Shown: positions 22,769 through 30,654 of the stretch, one piece after another
Numbering within the stretch: the stretch's first letter is position 1
How the letters are laid out: each line of letters starts with the position of its first letter
Origin: Gallionella sp.
GTDB taxonomy: Bacteria; Pseudomonadota; Gammaproteobacteria; Burkholderiales; Gallionellaceae
DNA: 64,000 nucleotides
Direction of reading: 5' to 3'
Assembly: GCA_028714895.1 (NCBI GenBank)
Contig: JAQTLM010000003.1
Coordinates: forward strand, 62,001 to 126,000
Notes under the pieces: model-generated
Told to the model about the DNA's origin: nothing
The model's input: only the letters and a program-made list of their open reading frames with translations
The model's database searches: none
Made by a program: the position numbers and the translations under genes

Positions 22769-23800
22769 TTAAGGAGTTTGTGCGCGATCCAGCAATTGCA
22801 CCGGCAAGCGGGTTTGCATCACCAGCGCGTACGACACCTTGTCGAACACGCGGAACACGAATACCAAGCCATAGCGTTCATCCGGCAGGGTGAATTTTTT
22901 GCCTTCATTCTTCACTTCCTCTCCCTTGCGGTACAGGGCCAGCACATGACCGCTTTCCAGCCCGTCGCGTGCGCCCTTGTTCAGGGTGATGACGGTATTT
23001 TGCCCGGCCTGCGAAACGCCGCCGTACACCGAAATGACGCGTGAGGAAATGTTGCCGCCGGGTGCGCGCGGCAGGTAGGTGTTGACGGCAGCGCCGGAAG
23101 GGGCGACCAAGCGGTCGCCCTGATTGATTTCCTGAACGGAATGGGTGATCGCGACGGTGCTGACATCCGCAAAATCGGTTACTTCGGCATTACCCAGATA
23201 GACCGCTTCGATACCTAACGCTTCCTTGGTATCAGGGTCGGTAAATGTTTTGCCTGGGCGATAAATCTGCCACTTGCTGCCTTTGTCCGGAGACAGGCCT
23301 TTTACGAAGCCGATATCGTGAGCACCGAGTATCACGCGGCCTTCGCGCGCACCGATCAGCGTCGGCGCATCCTTCAATGCGCCCTCTTCAATGGCCAGCG
23401 GCTGGCTTAAAAACGGCGCGATGGCACTGGCGGGGATGCTCGGGATGGCGTCGTGCGTGCTATGGCCTGCGCGCGCTTTGGGTGAGAGCTTGATGACGCC
23501 GTCAGAACTGCCGGTGCCGGCCTGACCAATGCGCAATGTGCCGCTGGCGCGATCCAGGAAGATCACGTCGCCCGGATAAATCCAGTGCGGATCCTTGATG
23601 GAGTCCTTGTTCATGCCCCAGATATACGGCCATTTCCATGGGTCTTTGAAGAACTTGCCGGAGATGTCCCACAGCGTATCGCCTTTCACGACCACATGCC
23701 GGTCAGGCGCATCGCTGCGAAGTTCCGGACGGGTATCAGGCTGGGCAGCAAAGGCCAAGATGGGCAACAAAAAGCAAATCAGCGATATAATCTTGCGCAT
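22769..23800 (-). CDS. LysM domain exported protein
   Basis: This 343-residue protein begins with a signal peptide (MRKIISLICFLLPILAFAA), followed by a LysM domain near residues 35-85 (HVVVKGDTLWDISGKFFKDP and IYPGDVIFLD) that binds peptidoglycan glycan. The remaining 250 residues form a conserved domain without catalytic motifs I can name. Its position upstream of dprA and divergent from def is typical in betaproteobacteria. The start is placed at the signal peptide; eleven upstream codons are not needed. Confidence 0.9.
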   Translation of the reverse strand: MRKIISLICFLLPILAFAAQPDTRPELRSDAPDRHVVVKGDTLWDISGKFFKDPWKWPYIWGMNKDSIKDPHWIYPGDVIFLDRASGTLRIGQAGTGSSDGVIKLSPKARAGHSTHDAIPSIPASAIAPFLSQPLAIEEGALKDAPTLIGAREGRVILGAHDIGFVKGLSPDKGSKWQIYRPGKTFTDPDTKEALGIEAVYLGNAEVTDFADVSTVAITHSVQEINQGDRLVAPSGAAVNTYLPRAPGGNISSRVISVYGGVSQAGQNTVITLNKGARDGLESGHVLALYRKGEEVKNEGKKFTLPDERYGLVFVFRVFDKVSYALVMQTRLPVQLLDRAQTP

Positions 23801-23902
23801 GGAAAACTCCGGCAGAATCAATATTAAGGGCACGCAATGTTGCTGCGTTGCATTAAATTCTGCATCCAGTCATATAAATAAGCAAGCATTTATGGAGTGC
23901 AT

Positions 23903-24406
23903 ATGGCAATCCTGAAAATTTTGCAGTATCCCGATGAGCGGCTGCACAAGGTCGCCAGCAAGGTTGAACGGATCGATGAAGCCACCCGCAAGCTGGCGCA
24001 AAACATGGCGGAGACCATGTATGCCGCGCCTGGAGTCGGCTTGGCGGCGACGCAAGTGGATGTGCATATGCAGATCATTGTGGTGGACGTTTCCGAGACG
24101 CACAATCAGTTGAAAATATTCATCAATCCGGAAATTATCGCCAGCAGCGGCGAAGAGGAAAGCGAGGAAGGCTGCCTGTCGGTGCCGGGTATTTACGAAA
24201 AGGTACGCCGTGCGGAAAAAGTGACAGTGTGCGCGCTCGATGAAAAAGGCAAACCATTTACGCTGGAGGCAGAAGGATATCTGGCGGTCTGTATCCAGCA
24301 CGAAATAGATCATTTGCATGGCAAGGTGTTTGTCGAATATCTGTCGCAACTCAAGCAAATCAGGCTTCGTGCCAAGCTGAAGAAACGCTTGCGCGAAACC
24401 ATGTAA
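23903..24406 (+). CDS. def: Peptide deformylase
   Basis: This 167-residue metalloenzyme removes the N-formyl group from nascent proteins. All three family motifs are present: GVGLAATQ (residues 44-51), EGCLSVP, and QHEIDHLHG, whose Cys and two His bind the metal. GGAG six bases before the ATG sets the start; an in-frame GTG two codons earlier is less likely. The TAA stop lies within the left end of the inverted-repeat element 24403-24608, which separates def from its usual partner fmt. Confidence 0.97.
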   Translation: MAILKILQYPDERLHKVASKVERIDEATRKLAQNMAETMYAAPGVGLAATQVDVHMQIIVVDVSETHNQLKIFINPEIIASSGEEESEEGCLSVPGIYEKVRRAEKVTVCALDEKGKPFTLEAEGYLAVCIQHEIDHLHGKVFVEYLSQLKQIRLRAKLKKRLRETM

Positions 24407-24608
24407 AAACCTCTGCACAACTACTGATGAAACAACTAGCCATCCGACTAAGTTGTCAAACTACGCCAACTAAGTCGTTGGTTATGCGCTCGCTGATACT
24501 GCGTTAAAAAATGGCTCAAAATTCTCATGTACTGAATGTACACTCCGGTTTCTCGCCATTTTTTGCCTTGTCTCGGCTTCGCTCGTTACGTCGTACAGAG
24601 GTTTTTAC
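24403..24608. repeat. Palindromic element, type I, with nested hairpin copy A
   Basis: The 206-base element has 16-base terminal inverted repeats (GTAAAAACCTCTGCAC at 24403-24418 and its reverse complement with one mismatch at 24593-24608). Its core, AAAAAATGGC pairing with GCCATTTTTT around CTCAAAATTCTC and a TGTACTGAATGTACA near-palindrome, is the same design as the element at 16585 but with a different stem sequence. A copy of the 51-base hairpin element lies nested on the left. It fills the def-fmt gap and supplies the def stop codon. Confidence 0.8.
24435..24485 (+). repeat. 51-bp hairpin element, copy A
   Basis: The copy runs from ACTAGCC to GGTTAT. Inner stem GACTAAGTTG pairs with CAACTAAGTC except for one A-A mismatch; the outer stem is TAGCCA with TGGTTA. 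It is preceded by CTGATGAAACA, also found before copies C and G. One frame is open through it (MKQLAIRLSCQTTPTKSLVM). Confidence 0.8.
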
Positions 24609-24623
24609 CGGACCAACTTTCTT

Positions 24624-25595
24624 ATGAAAATCATTTTTGCCGGCACACCGCATTTCGCGGCCAGCGCATTGGCTGCGCTGCTCAAGGAGCATCAGGTCGC
24701 TGCCGTGCTGACCCAGCCAGATCGGCCGTCTGGGCGCGGCATGCAGCTGACTCCCAGCCCGGTGAAACAGCTCGCGCTGCAATATGGCTTGGTCGTATTA
24801 CAACCCACTACCTTGAAAACGGAAGAAGCGCAGCACGCGATTGCCGTATTGGATGCCGATGTAATGGTGGTTGCCGCTTATGGGCTGATTCTGCCGAAGG
24901 CTGTGCTGCAACTGCCGCGCTACGGTTGCCTGAATATTCATGCTTCGTTGCTGCCACGCTGGCGCGGGGCTGCGCCGATACCGCGCGCGATCCTGGCGGG
25001 CGACAGCGAGACCGGCATCACCATCATGCAGATGGACGAAGGGCTGGATACCGGCGACATCCTGTTGCGCCGGGCTTGCACGATTGCGCCGGATGACACG
25101 GCGCAGACTCTGCACGACAGGCTGGCCGGGATCGGCGCAGACTGCATTCTCGAAGCGTTGCGTCTGTTGCAGGAATCGGGGTTGGCAGGGATGTCGCCAA
25201 CAGGCGGCAACTCGCAAAACCGCCTGACGCCGGTCAAGCAAGACAATGAGGCGGCGTGCTATGCCGCCAAGCTGCTCAAGAGCGAGGCGCAGATCGACTG
25301 GCGACAGGATGCGCGGCAAATCGAACGGGCGGTGCGCGCGTTTAACCCCTTTCCGGTGTGTCATGCCGACTTCAACGGGGTAACGATAAAAATCTGGCAG
25401 GCTGCGCTGCAGGAAAGCGCGCAAGGCGAAGCGGGCAGGATTCTGGCGGCGGACAAACAGGGCATCACCGTCGCCTGCGGCAAGGGCGCACTACGCCTGG
25501 AAGTGTTGCAACGTCCTGGCGGCAAGGCACAGCCTGCCGTACAGTTTTTACAAGCCGTGCCGGTCAAGGTCGGCGATAACTTCTCGGTAAGCTAA
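24624..25595 (+). CDS. fmt: Methionyl-tRNA formyltransferase
   Basis: This 323-residue enzyme formylates initiator Met-tRNA using 10-formyltetrahydrofolate. The N-terminus MKIIFAGTPHFAASALAAL is standard, and the catalytic region shows NIHASLLPRWRGAAPI with the aspartate in GITIMQMDEGLDTGD. A C-terminal OB-fold follows residue 205. No clear ribosome-binding site precedes it, possibly because the upstream repeat element replaced the native leader. rsmB starts directly after the stop. Confidence 0.97.
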   Translation: MKIIFAGTPHFAASALAALLKEHQVAAVLTQPDRPSGRGMQLTPSPVKQLALQYGLVVLQPTTLKTEEAQHAIAVLDADVMVVAAYGLILPKAVLQLPRYGCLNIHASLLPRWRGAAPIPRAILAGDSETGITIMQMDEGLDTGDILLRRACTIAPDDTAQTLHDRLAGIGADCILEALRLLQESGLAGMSPTGGNSQNRLTPVKQDNEAACYAAKLLKSEAQIDWRQDARQIERAVRAFNPFPVCHADFNGVTIKIWQAALQESAQGEAGRILAADKQGITVACGKGALRLEVLQRPGGKAQPAVQFLQAVPVKVGDNFSVS

Positions 25596-26867
25596 ATGCA
25601 CAACATTCAACTTGCCGCCAGCCAAATCGTGCAGCAGGTGCTGGCGGACGGGCGCAACCTCAATCAGGTGCTGGATGAGTCGCTGCGTAGAAAAGCGGTA
25701 TGGACTCCGGCACAACGCGCGGCCCTGCAAGATTTGAGCTATGGCACATTGCGTTTTTACGGCCAATTGCGCGCGCTGTTAGGGCTGTTGCTGCATAAGC
25801 CGATGTTGGATCAGCGTATCTACCATGTGCTACTGGTGGCGCTGTACCAGCTGCAATACAGCAAGGCCGCGCAGCATGCCGTGGTCGATCATGCGGTGCG
25901 CTCCGCCCAAATGCTGAATGCGAAAGTGAGCGGTCTGGTGAACGCGATCCTGCGCAATTTCCTGCGCAGCCGGGACGCATTGCTGGAGCAAGCCGCGCAG
26001 CACGCGGAAGGGAAGTACAGTTATCCGCAATGGTGGATCGATGAGCTGCAGGCGCAGTATGGCGAGCGTAGCGCAGCGATACTGACGGCGGGCAATCTGC
26101 ATCCACCGATGACGTTGCGCGTGAATCGGCGCTGCGGCACGACTGCGGATTATCTGGCGCAATTGGAACAGCAAAATTTGCACGCCCGGTTAATCGAACC
26201 GGATGCACTGCAACTGGATAAGCCGGTGCCGGTGGACAAGCTGCCGGGGTTTTTTGCCGGGCTGGTTTCGGTGCAGGATGCAGGCGCGCAATACGCCGCG
26301 CGCCTGCTGGATGTTCATGACGGCATGCGCGTGCTGGATGCCTGCGCCGCACCGGGCGGCAAGACCGCGCATATTCTGGAATGCGCACAAGTAGAAATGG
26401 TGGCGATAGACAAAGACGAGAAACGCTTGCAGCGTGTCGCGGAAAATTTGCAGCGCTTGGAATTGTTCGCGCAACTGCTGGTCGGGGATGCCGCCAAGCC
26501 GGATAAGTGGTGGGATGGCCGGGCGTTTGACCGGATCCTTGCCGATGTGCCCTGCTCCGCTAGCGGCGTGGTGCGCCGCCATCCCGACATCAAGTGGCTG
26601 CGCCGCCGCACGGATATTGCCGGTTTTGCCGCGCAACAGCTCAACATCCTGCGCGCGATGTGGCTGCTGCTGGCGCCAGAGGGTAAATTGCTCTACGCTA
26701 CCTGCTCGGTTTTCCAGCAGGAGAATGAGCAGGTTATCGCGGCGTTCCTGGCGCAACAGCCGGATGCGCGCCATTTTCCGATAGCATTACCGGAAAGTGG
26801 CAATGGACAGATATTGCCCAATGATCAGCATGACGGATTCTTCTATGCATTGCTGCAAAAAATTTAG
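25596..26867 (+). CDS. rsmB: 16S rRNA (cytosine967-C5)-methyltransferase RsmB
   Basis: This 423-residue protein has an N-terminal NusB-like RNA-binding domain (to about residue 140) and a C-terminal Rossmann methyltransferase domain with LDACAAPGGKTAHILE. The two cysteines of RNA m5C methyltransferases are in DVPCSASGVVRRHPDIKW and YATCSVFQQENE. The ATG begins immediately after the fmt stop. Its 3' end probably overlaps the start of the next gene. Confidence 0.96.
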   Translation: MHNIQLAASQIVQQVLADGRNLNQVLDESLRRKAVWTPAQRAALQDLSYGTLRFYGQLRALLGLLLHKPMLDQRIYHVLLVALYQLQYSKAAQHAVVDHAVRSAQMLNAKVSGLVNAILRNFLRSRDALLEQAAQHAEGKYSYPQWWIDELQAQYGERSAAILTAGNLHPPMTLRVNRRCGTTADYLAQLEQQNLHARLIEPDALQLDKPVPVDKLPGFFAGLVSVQDAGAQYAARLLDVHDGMRVLDACAAPGGKTAHILECAQVEMVAIDKDEKRLQRVAENLQRLELFAQLLVGDAAKPDKWWDGRAFDRILADVPCSASGVVRRHPDIKWLRRRTDIAGFAAQQLNILRAMWLLLAPEGKLLYATCSVFQQENEQVIAAFLAQQPDARHFPIALPESGNGQILPNDQHDGFFYALLQKI

Positions 26868-27468
26868 GTTGTTTGGCTTATTGCAGCGCAGCGTGGGCTT
26901 GTTGTCGCGCAGTGCACTGCTCGTCTGGCTATTTGCTGCAACAGCTTATGCGGAGGGTGTTTCCGTCAACAAGGCGGAAGCGCGTCTGGGCGAGAATGGC
27001 TACCAGCTCTCTGCCAGTTATGACATCAATCTGACTTTCGCGGCACAACAGGCATTGACGCGCGGCATCCCGCTGTATTTTGTGGGCGAGTTTTCATTGA
27101 CGCGCTCACGCTGGTATTGGCTGGACGAAGAAATTTTTCAGGGCGAACAAACCGTCAAGCTTTCCTACAATGTGCTGACGCGACAGTACCGTATTTCACG
27201 CGGCGCGCTGTTCCAGAATTTTGCCAGTTTCGAAGATGCGTTAAACATCCTGGCCAGGCAAAGCTCGGTAACCATTCCTGCCGAATTGATGAAAAAAGAT
27301 GGCAACTATATGGCAGCGGCGCGCCTTCGCCTGGATATCGCGCAACTGCCCCTGCCACTGCAGGTAAACGCATTGACCGGCAAGGATTGGACCCTTAACT
27401 CCGACTGGTATCGTTGGGTAATCCGCCCGGCGGAAATTACCGTGCGCGGCGAAGGCAAGGCGGAGTGA
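26845..27468 (+). CDS. DUF4390 exported protein
   Basis: This protein of about 207 residues has a signal sequence (LLSRSALLVWLFAATAYA) and a beta-rich periplasmic domain with the DUF4390 pattern (SRSRWYWLDE-like SLTRSRWYWLDEEIF, LSYNVLTRQYRIS). The start is uncertain: ATG 26845, 26830 and 26803 are in frame and all overlap rsmB; 26845 gives a signal peptide of normal length. It lies directly before the sensor kinase gene, the conserved rsmB-DUF4390-ntrY-ntrX order of betaproteobacteria. Its role is unknown. Confidence 0.8.
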   Translation: MHCCKKFRLFGLLQRSVGLLSRSALLVWLFAATAYAEGVSVNKAEARLGENGYQLSASYDINLTFAAQQALTRGIPLYFVGEFSLTRSRWYWLDEEIFQGEQTVKLSYNVLTRQYRISRGALFQNFASFEDALNILARQSSVTIPAELMKKDGNYMAAARLRLDIAQLPLPLQVNALTGKDWTLNSDWYRWVIRPAEITVRGEGKAE

Positions 27469-27475
27469 CGGTACG

Positions 27476-29596
27476 GTGAAATACCTAAATCTCATCAGTA
27501 TCGTCGTTGGCGGTATGTTGCTGTATTTGCTATCCAGCAGCAGCGCCAATACCAAGGTATTTTCACTCGACTATTATGTGCTGCTCGGATTAACCGGCTT
27601 ATTCGCGTTGAGCTTGGCGGGATTGGTCGGCTATCAGCTTGTACGCTTGCGCAGCAAGCTCAGGAACAAGGTTTTTGGTGCCAGACTCACGTTGCGTCTG
27701 GTGGTTTTTTTCACCCTGATCGCCGTTCTGCCCGGCATGCTGGTCTATGTGGTATCGGTAAATTTCCTGGACAAAAGCATTGAGTCGTGGTTCGACGTGC
27801 GCGTCGAAAAGGCGCTGGAGGGCGGACTCAACCTCGGCAGAAGCGGCCTCGACAATAGCCTGAAGGAACTGACCAAAAAGACCCAGTTCATCGCATTATT
27901 GCTGGCGGAAAAACAGCCGGGACAATATCAGCCCGCACTGGATCAGTTAATAGATGTAAAGGTGGCGCAGGAGGCGGCATTGTTTACCCCCAAAGGGAAT
28001 GTAGTTGCCTTTTCCTCCAGTGGCAACGCGCTATTGCCGGAAATGCCCGATGGCGATTTGCTGCGATCAACCTTGGATAAGGGCGAGTATGCGGTGATTG
28101 ACACCTTGCCAAACAAAGGGTTGACGCTGCGTGCGCTGGTGAGGGTGAACTCCAATACGCAGGCGGGCGGGCAATACGTGCTGCAATTCACCCAGCCGGT
28201 GCCGAAACAGATCGAAGCGGATGCCGAGACCGTGCAGGCGGTGTATCGCGATTATCAGGAGCTAACGCTCTCGCGCCTTGGATTGAAGCGGCTGTATGCG
28301 ATCACCTTGACGCTGTCGCTATTGGTGGTGCTGTTGACAGCGGTATCGGCGGCGTTTTTTATCAGTGAGCGGCTGGGCTCCTCGCTGGAAGCACTCGCGG
28401 AAGGTACGCGCGCGGTGGCGCAAGGCGATTTTACCGGCCAATATCCGATACAAAGCAGCGATGAGCTGGGTGCGCTGACCGGCTTGTTCAACCAGATGAC
28501 GCACCAGTTGTATGAGGCGAAGCAGGCCAGTGAACAGCAGCAGCGCGAGGTAGAAAGCGCCAAAGGTTACTTGGAAAGCGTGCTGACCCACTTGTCTTCC
28601 GGCGTGCTGGCATTGGACAATGAATTGCGCTTGCGTTCGGTGAACACCAGTGCGGTGCAAATTCTCGCCGTGCCGTTGCAGGAAATGCAGCGCATGTCGC
28701 TGAACCAAATCGCTGAAAAGTATAGCCTGCTGAGGCCGTTCTGCCACACCATCATGGAGGCCTTTGGCAATGCGACCAACTGCGAATGGCAGCGCCAGAT
28801 AGAGCGCATGAGCAAAAATGGCAACCAGATCCTGTTGATGCGCGGCACGCGCTTGCCGCAGGGCGGGGACGCGGGTTATGTGGTCGTGTTCGATGACGTC
28901 AGCCATCTGTTGAAGGCTGAGCGGCAGGCGGCATGGGGCGAGGTGGCGCGCCGTCTCGCGCACGAAATCAAGAACCCGCTCACGCCGATACAGCTTTCGG
29001 CGGAGCGCCTGCAGCACAAACTTGGTGGCAAGCTCGATGAAGAGGACGCACAACTGCTGCAGCGCGCCACGCAAACCATCGTCAGCCAGGTCGGCGCGAT
29101 GAAAAACATGGTGAGCGATTTTGCCGACTATGCGCGCGGTCCGGCGTTGAAGCTGGCGCGCCTGGATATGCACAAACTGATCAGGGAGGTGCTGGGTTTG
29201 TATGAGGCGAATGTCATCCCCATCGTGCTGAAACTGGAAGCGCCCCGCAGTGAGGTCAATGGGGACGCAACCCGCTTGCGCCAGGTCATTCACAACCTGT
29301 TGCAGAATGCACAGGATGTGCTGCAGGGTGTCGTGCAACCGCAAATAACGCTGAGTACCACGCTGCATCAGGGAGAGATTCAATTGTACGTCGAAGATAA
29401 CGGCGCGGGTTTTCCGGAGAGTGTGCTGTCGCGCGCCTTCGAGCCGTACATGACGACCAAGACCAAAGGCACCGGGCTGGGGCTGGCAATCGTGAAAAAA
29501 ATAGTGGAAGAGCATGGCGGGCATATTGCCATTGAAAATAATGTGAACGGCGGAGCGCAGATCAATATACATCTGCCGCTGGCCGAGGAGGCGTAA
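27476..29596 (+). CDS. NtrY-like sensor histidine kinase
   Basis: This 706-residue membrane kinase starts with GTG, seven bases after DUF4390. It has hydrophobic segments near residues 7-20, 33-55 and 72-95, a periplasmic region, another membrane span at 282-305, a HAMP segment (about 305-355), a PAS-like region (370-480), the phosphoacceptor box ARRLAHEIKNPLTPIQ with His496, and a C-terminal ATPase domain (VIHNLLQNAQDVLQG, VEDNGAGFPESV, TKGTGLGLAIVKKIVEEHGG). It probably phosphorylates the regulator encoded next. NtrY proteins are linked to nitrogen or redox signals; the signal here is unknown. Confidence 0.92.
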   Translation: MKYLNLISIVVGGMLLYLLSSSSANTKVFSLDYYVLLGLTGLFALSLAGLVGYQLVRLRSKLRNKVFGARLTLRLVVFFTLIAVLPGMLVYVVSVNFLDKSIESWFDVRVEKALEGGLNLGRSGLDNSLKELTKKTQFIALLLAEKQPGQYQPALDQLIDVKVAQEAALFTPKGNVVAFSSSGNALLPEMPDGDLLRSTLDKGEYAVIDTLPNKGLTLRALVRVNSNTQAGGQYVLQFTQPVPKQIEADAETVQAVYRDYQELTLSRLGLKRLYAITLTLSLLVVLLTAVSAAFFISERLGSSLEALAEGTRAVAQGDFTGQYPIQSSDELGALTGLFNQMTHQLYEAKQASEQQQREVESAKGYLESVLTHLSSGVLALDNELRLRSVNTSAVQILAVPLQEMQRMSLNQIAEKYSLLRPFCHTIMEAFGNATNCEWQRQIERMSKNGNQILLMRGTRLPQGGDAGYVVVFDDVSHLLKAERQAAWGEVARRLAHEIKNPLTPIQLSAERLQHKLGGKLDEEDAQLLQRATQTIVSQVGAMKNMVSDFADYARGPALKLARLDMHKLIREVLGLYEANVIPIVLKLEAPRSEVNGDATRLRQVIHNLLQNAQDVLQGVVQPQITLSTTLHQGEIQLYVEDNGAGFPESVLSRAFEPYMTTKTKGTGLGLAIVKKIVEEHGGHIAIENNVNGGAQINIHLPLAEEA

Positions 29597-29597
29597 T

Positions 29598-29781
29598 GGG
29601 AACCTCTATAAATCCGATATGCTTCATCGTTCGTTGCGCGGCTCCTTGCGTTGCCCGCGTGATACGGTGGGACGTAACCCTCCGGTGCGGGAGTACGGAG
29701 CAGCAGGCCTGCCCGCCCCAATTGCTTCGCATTGCCATGTCCGGCCTGTCATTCCGCAAAACAAATTTCTAGAGGTAATCC
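29598..29781. repeat. Inverted-repeat element, type II, before the response regulator
   Basis: The left end GGGAACCTCTATAAATC (29598-29614) begins two bases after the kinase stop, and the right end (around TTTCTAGAGGTAATCC, to 29781) is an imperfect inverted copy. The AGAGG at the right end is also the apparent ribosome-binding site of the following gene. The left end recurs in inverted orientation with one mismatch at 30602-30618. Confidence 0.6.
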
Positions 29782-29783
29782 AA

Positions 29784-30434
29784 ATGGCAAGCAAACAAAT
29801 ATTGGTGGTGGATGATGAAGTCGGCATCCGCGAATTGCTGTCGGAAATCCTGTTCGACGAGGGTTATCAGGTGCATCTGGCGGAAAATGCCGCCCAGGCG
29901 CGTGCGTTCCGCAACGAACGCGAGCCGGATATGGTGCTGCTCGATATCTGGATGCCGGATACCGATGGCGTGACTTTGCTCAAGGAGTGGGTCGAGCAGG
30001 ATTTGCTGACCATGCCCGTCGTGATGATGTCAGGCCATGGCACCATTGAAACGGCGGTCGAGGCAACGCGCATCGGCGCGGTAGATTTTCTGGAAAAGCC
30101 CATCGCGCTGCAAAAGCTGCTCAGCACCATCGCCAAGGCAATCAAGGAGGGCGCGCACAAGCCGCAGGTACAGCACACCGAAGCGCAAAGCCAGAAAATC
30201 ACCCTGGATATTGACGGACGGATACAGCATTTTTCTTTGCCGCTGGATTTGCCGCTGCGTGAAGCGCGCGAGCATTTTGATGCGCTCTACTTTGATTACC
30301 ATTTGCGGAAAGAGGCCGGCAACGTCATGCGGGTAGCCGAAAAGGTCGGCCTGGAGCGCACTCATCTTTACCGCAAACTCAAGCAATTGGGCATTAAATT
30401 CCTCAAAAAAGGTGGCGAAAACGAATCACAGTAG
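29784..30434 (+). CDS. NtrX-like response regulator lacking the AAA+ domain
   Basis: This 216-residue regulator has a receiver domain (residues 4-120) with acidic pair D10-D11, phosphoacceptor Asp54 in VLLDIWMPD, Ser83 and Lys105 in DFLEKP, a short linker, and a C-terminal Fis-type helix-turn-helix (AGNVMRVAEKVGLERTHLYRKLKQLGI). True NtrX has a sigma54-interacting AAA+ ATPase in between; here it is absent, so it cannot activate sigma54 promoters in the classical way. The start at 29784 is chosen because the receiver begins there and AGAGG precedes it. Confidence 0.9.
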   Translation: MASKQILVVDDEVGIRELLSEILFDEGYQVHLAENAAQARAFRNEREPDMVLLDIWMPDTDGVTLLKEWVEQDLLTMPVVMMSGHGTIETAVEATRIGAVDFLEKPIALQKLLSTIAKAIKEGAHKPQVQHTEAQSQKITLDIDGRIQHFSLPLDLPLREAREHFDALYFDYHLRKEAGNVMRVAEKVGLERTHLYRKLKQLGIKFLKKGGENESQ

Positions 30435-30486
30435 GAAGCTGTATCGGTGCTGCGGTATAATTACGAACTCGAACGGATTCACCTAA

Positions 30487-30618
30487 GGGAGCCTCTTTCG
30501 TTTTGCGGGATGAAGCGCAAGGGGCCGCGCAGCGAACGACGCTGCGATTCGCCCGAAGTGGTTTAAGCAGGCAATCCGCGTAGCGGATGCTCGCAAAAAC
30601 AGATTTATAGAGATTCCC
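30487..30618. repeat. Inverted-repeat element, type II, before tkt
   Basis: The right end GATTTATAGAGATTCCC (30602-30618) matches, inverted and with one mismatch, the left end of the element at 29598; the left end here is GGGAGCCTCTTTCG (30487-30500). The interior is GC-rich with no reading frame of note. It separates the two-component genes from transketolase. Confidence 0.5.
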
Positions 30619-30654
30619 ATAACCAACCAACAGAATATTCTGGAGACAACGGCA

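Noticed and set aside
24508..24572. Possible tRNA-like or attenuator structure between def and fmt
   Set aside because: The stem-loop is the core of a repeat element with a sibling at 16585 and lacks anticodon-arm and CCA-type features.
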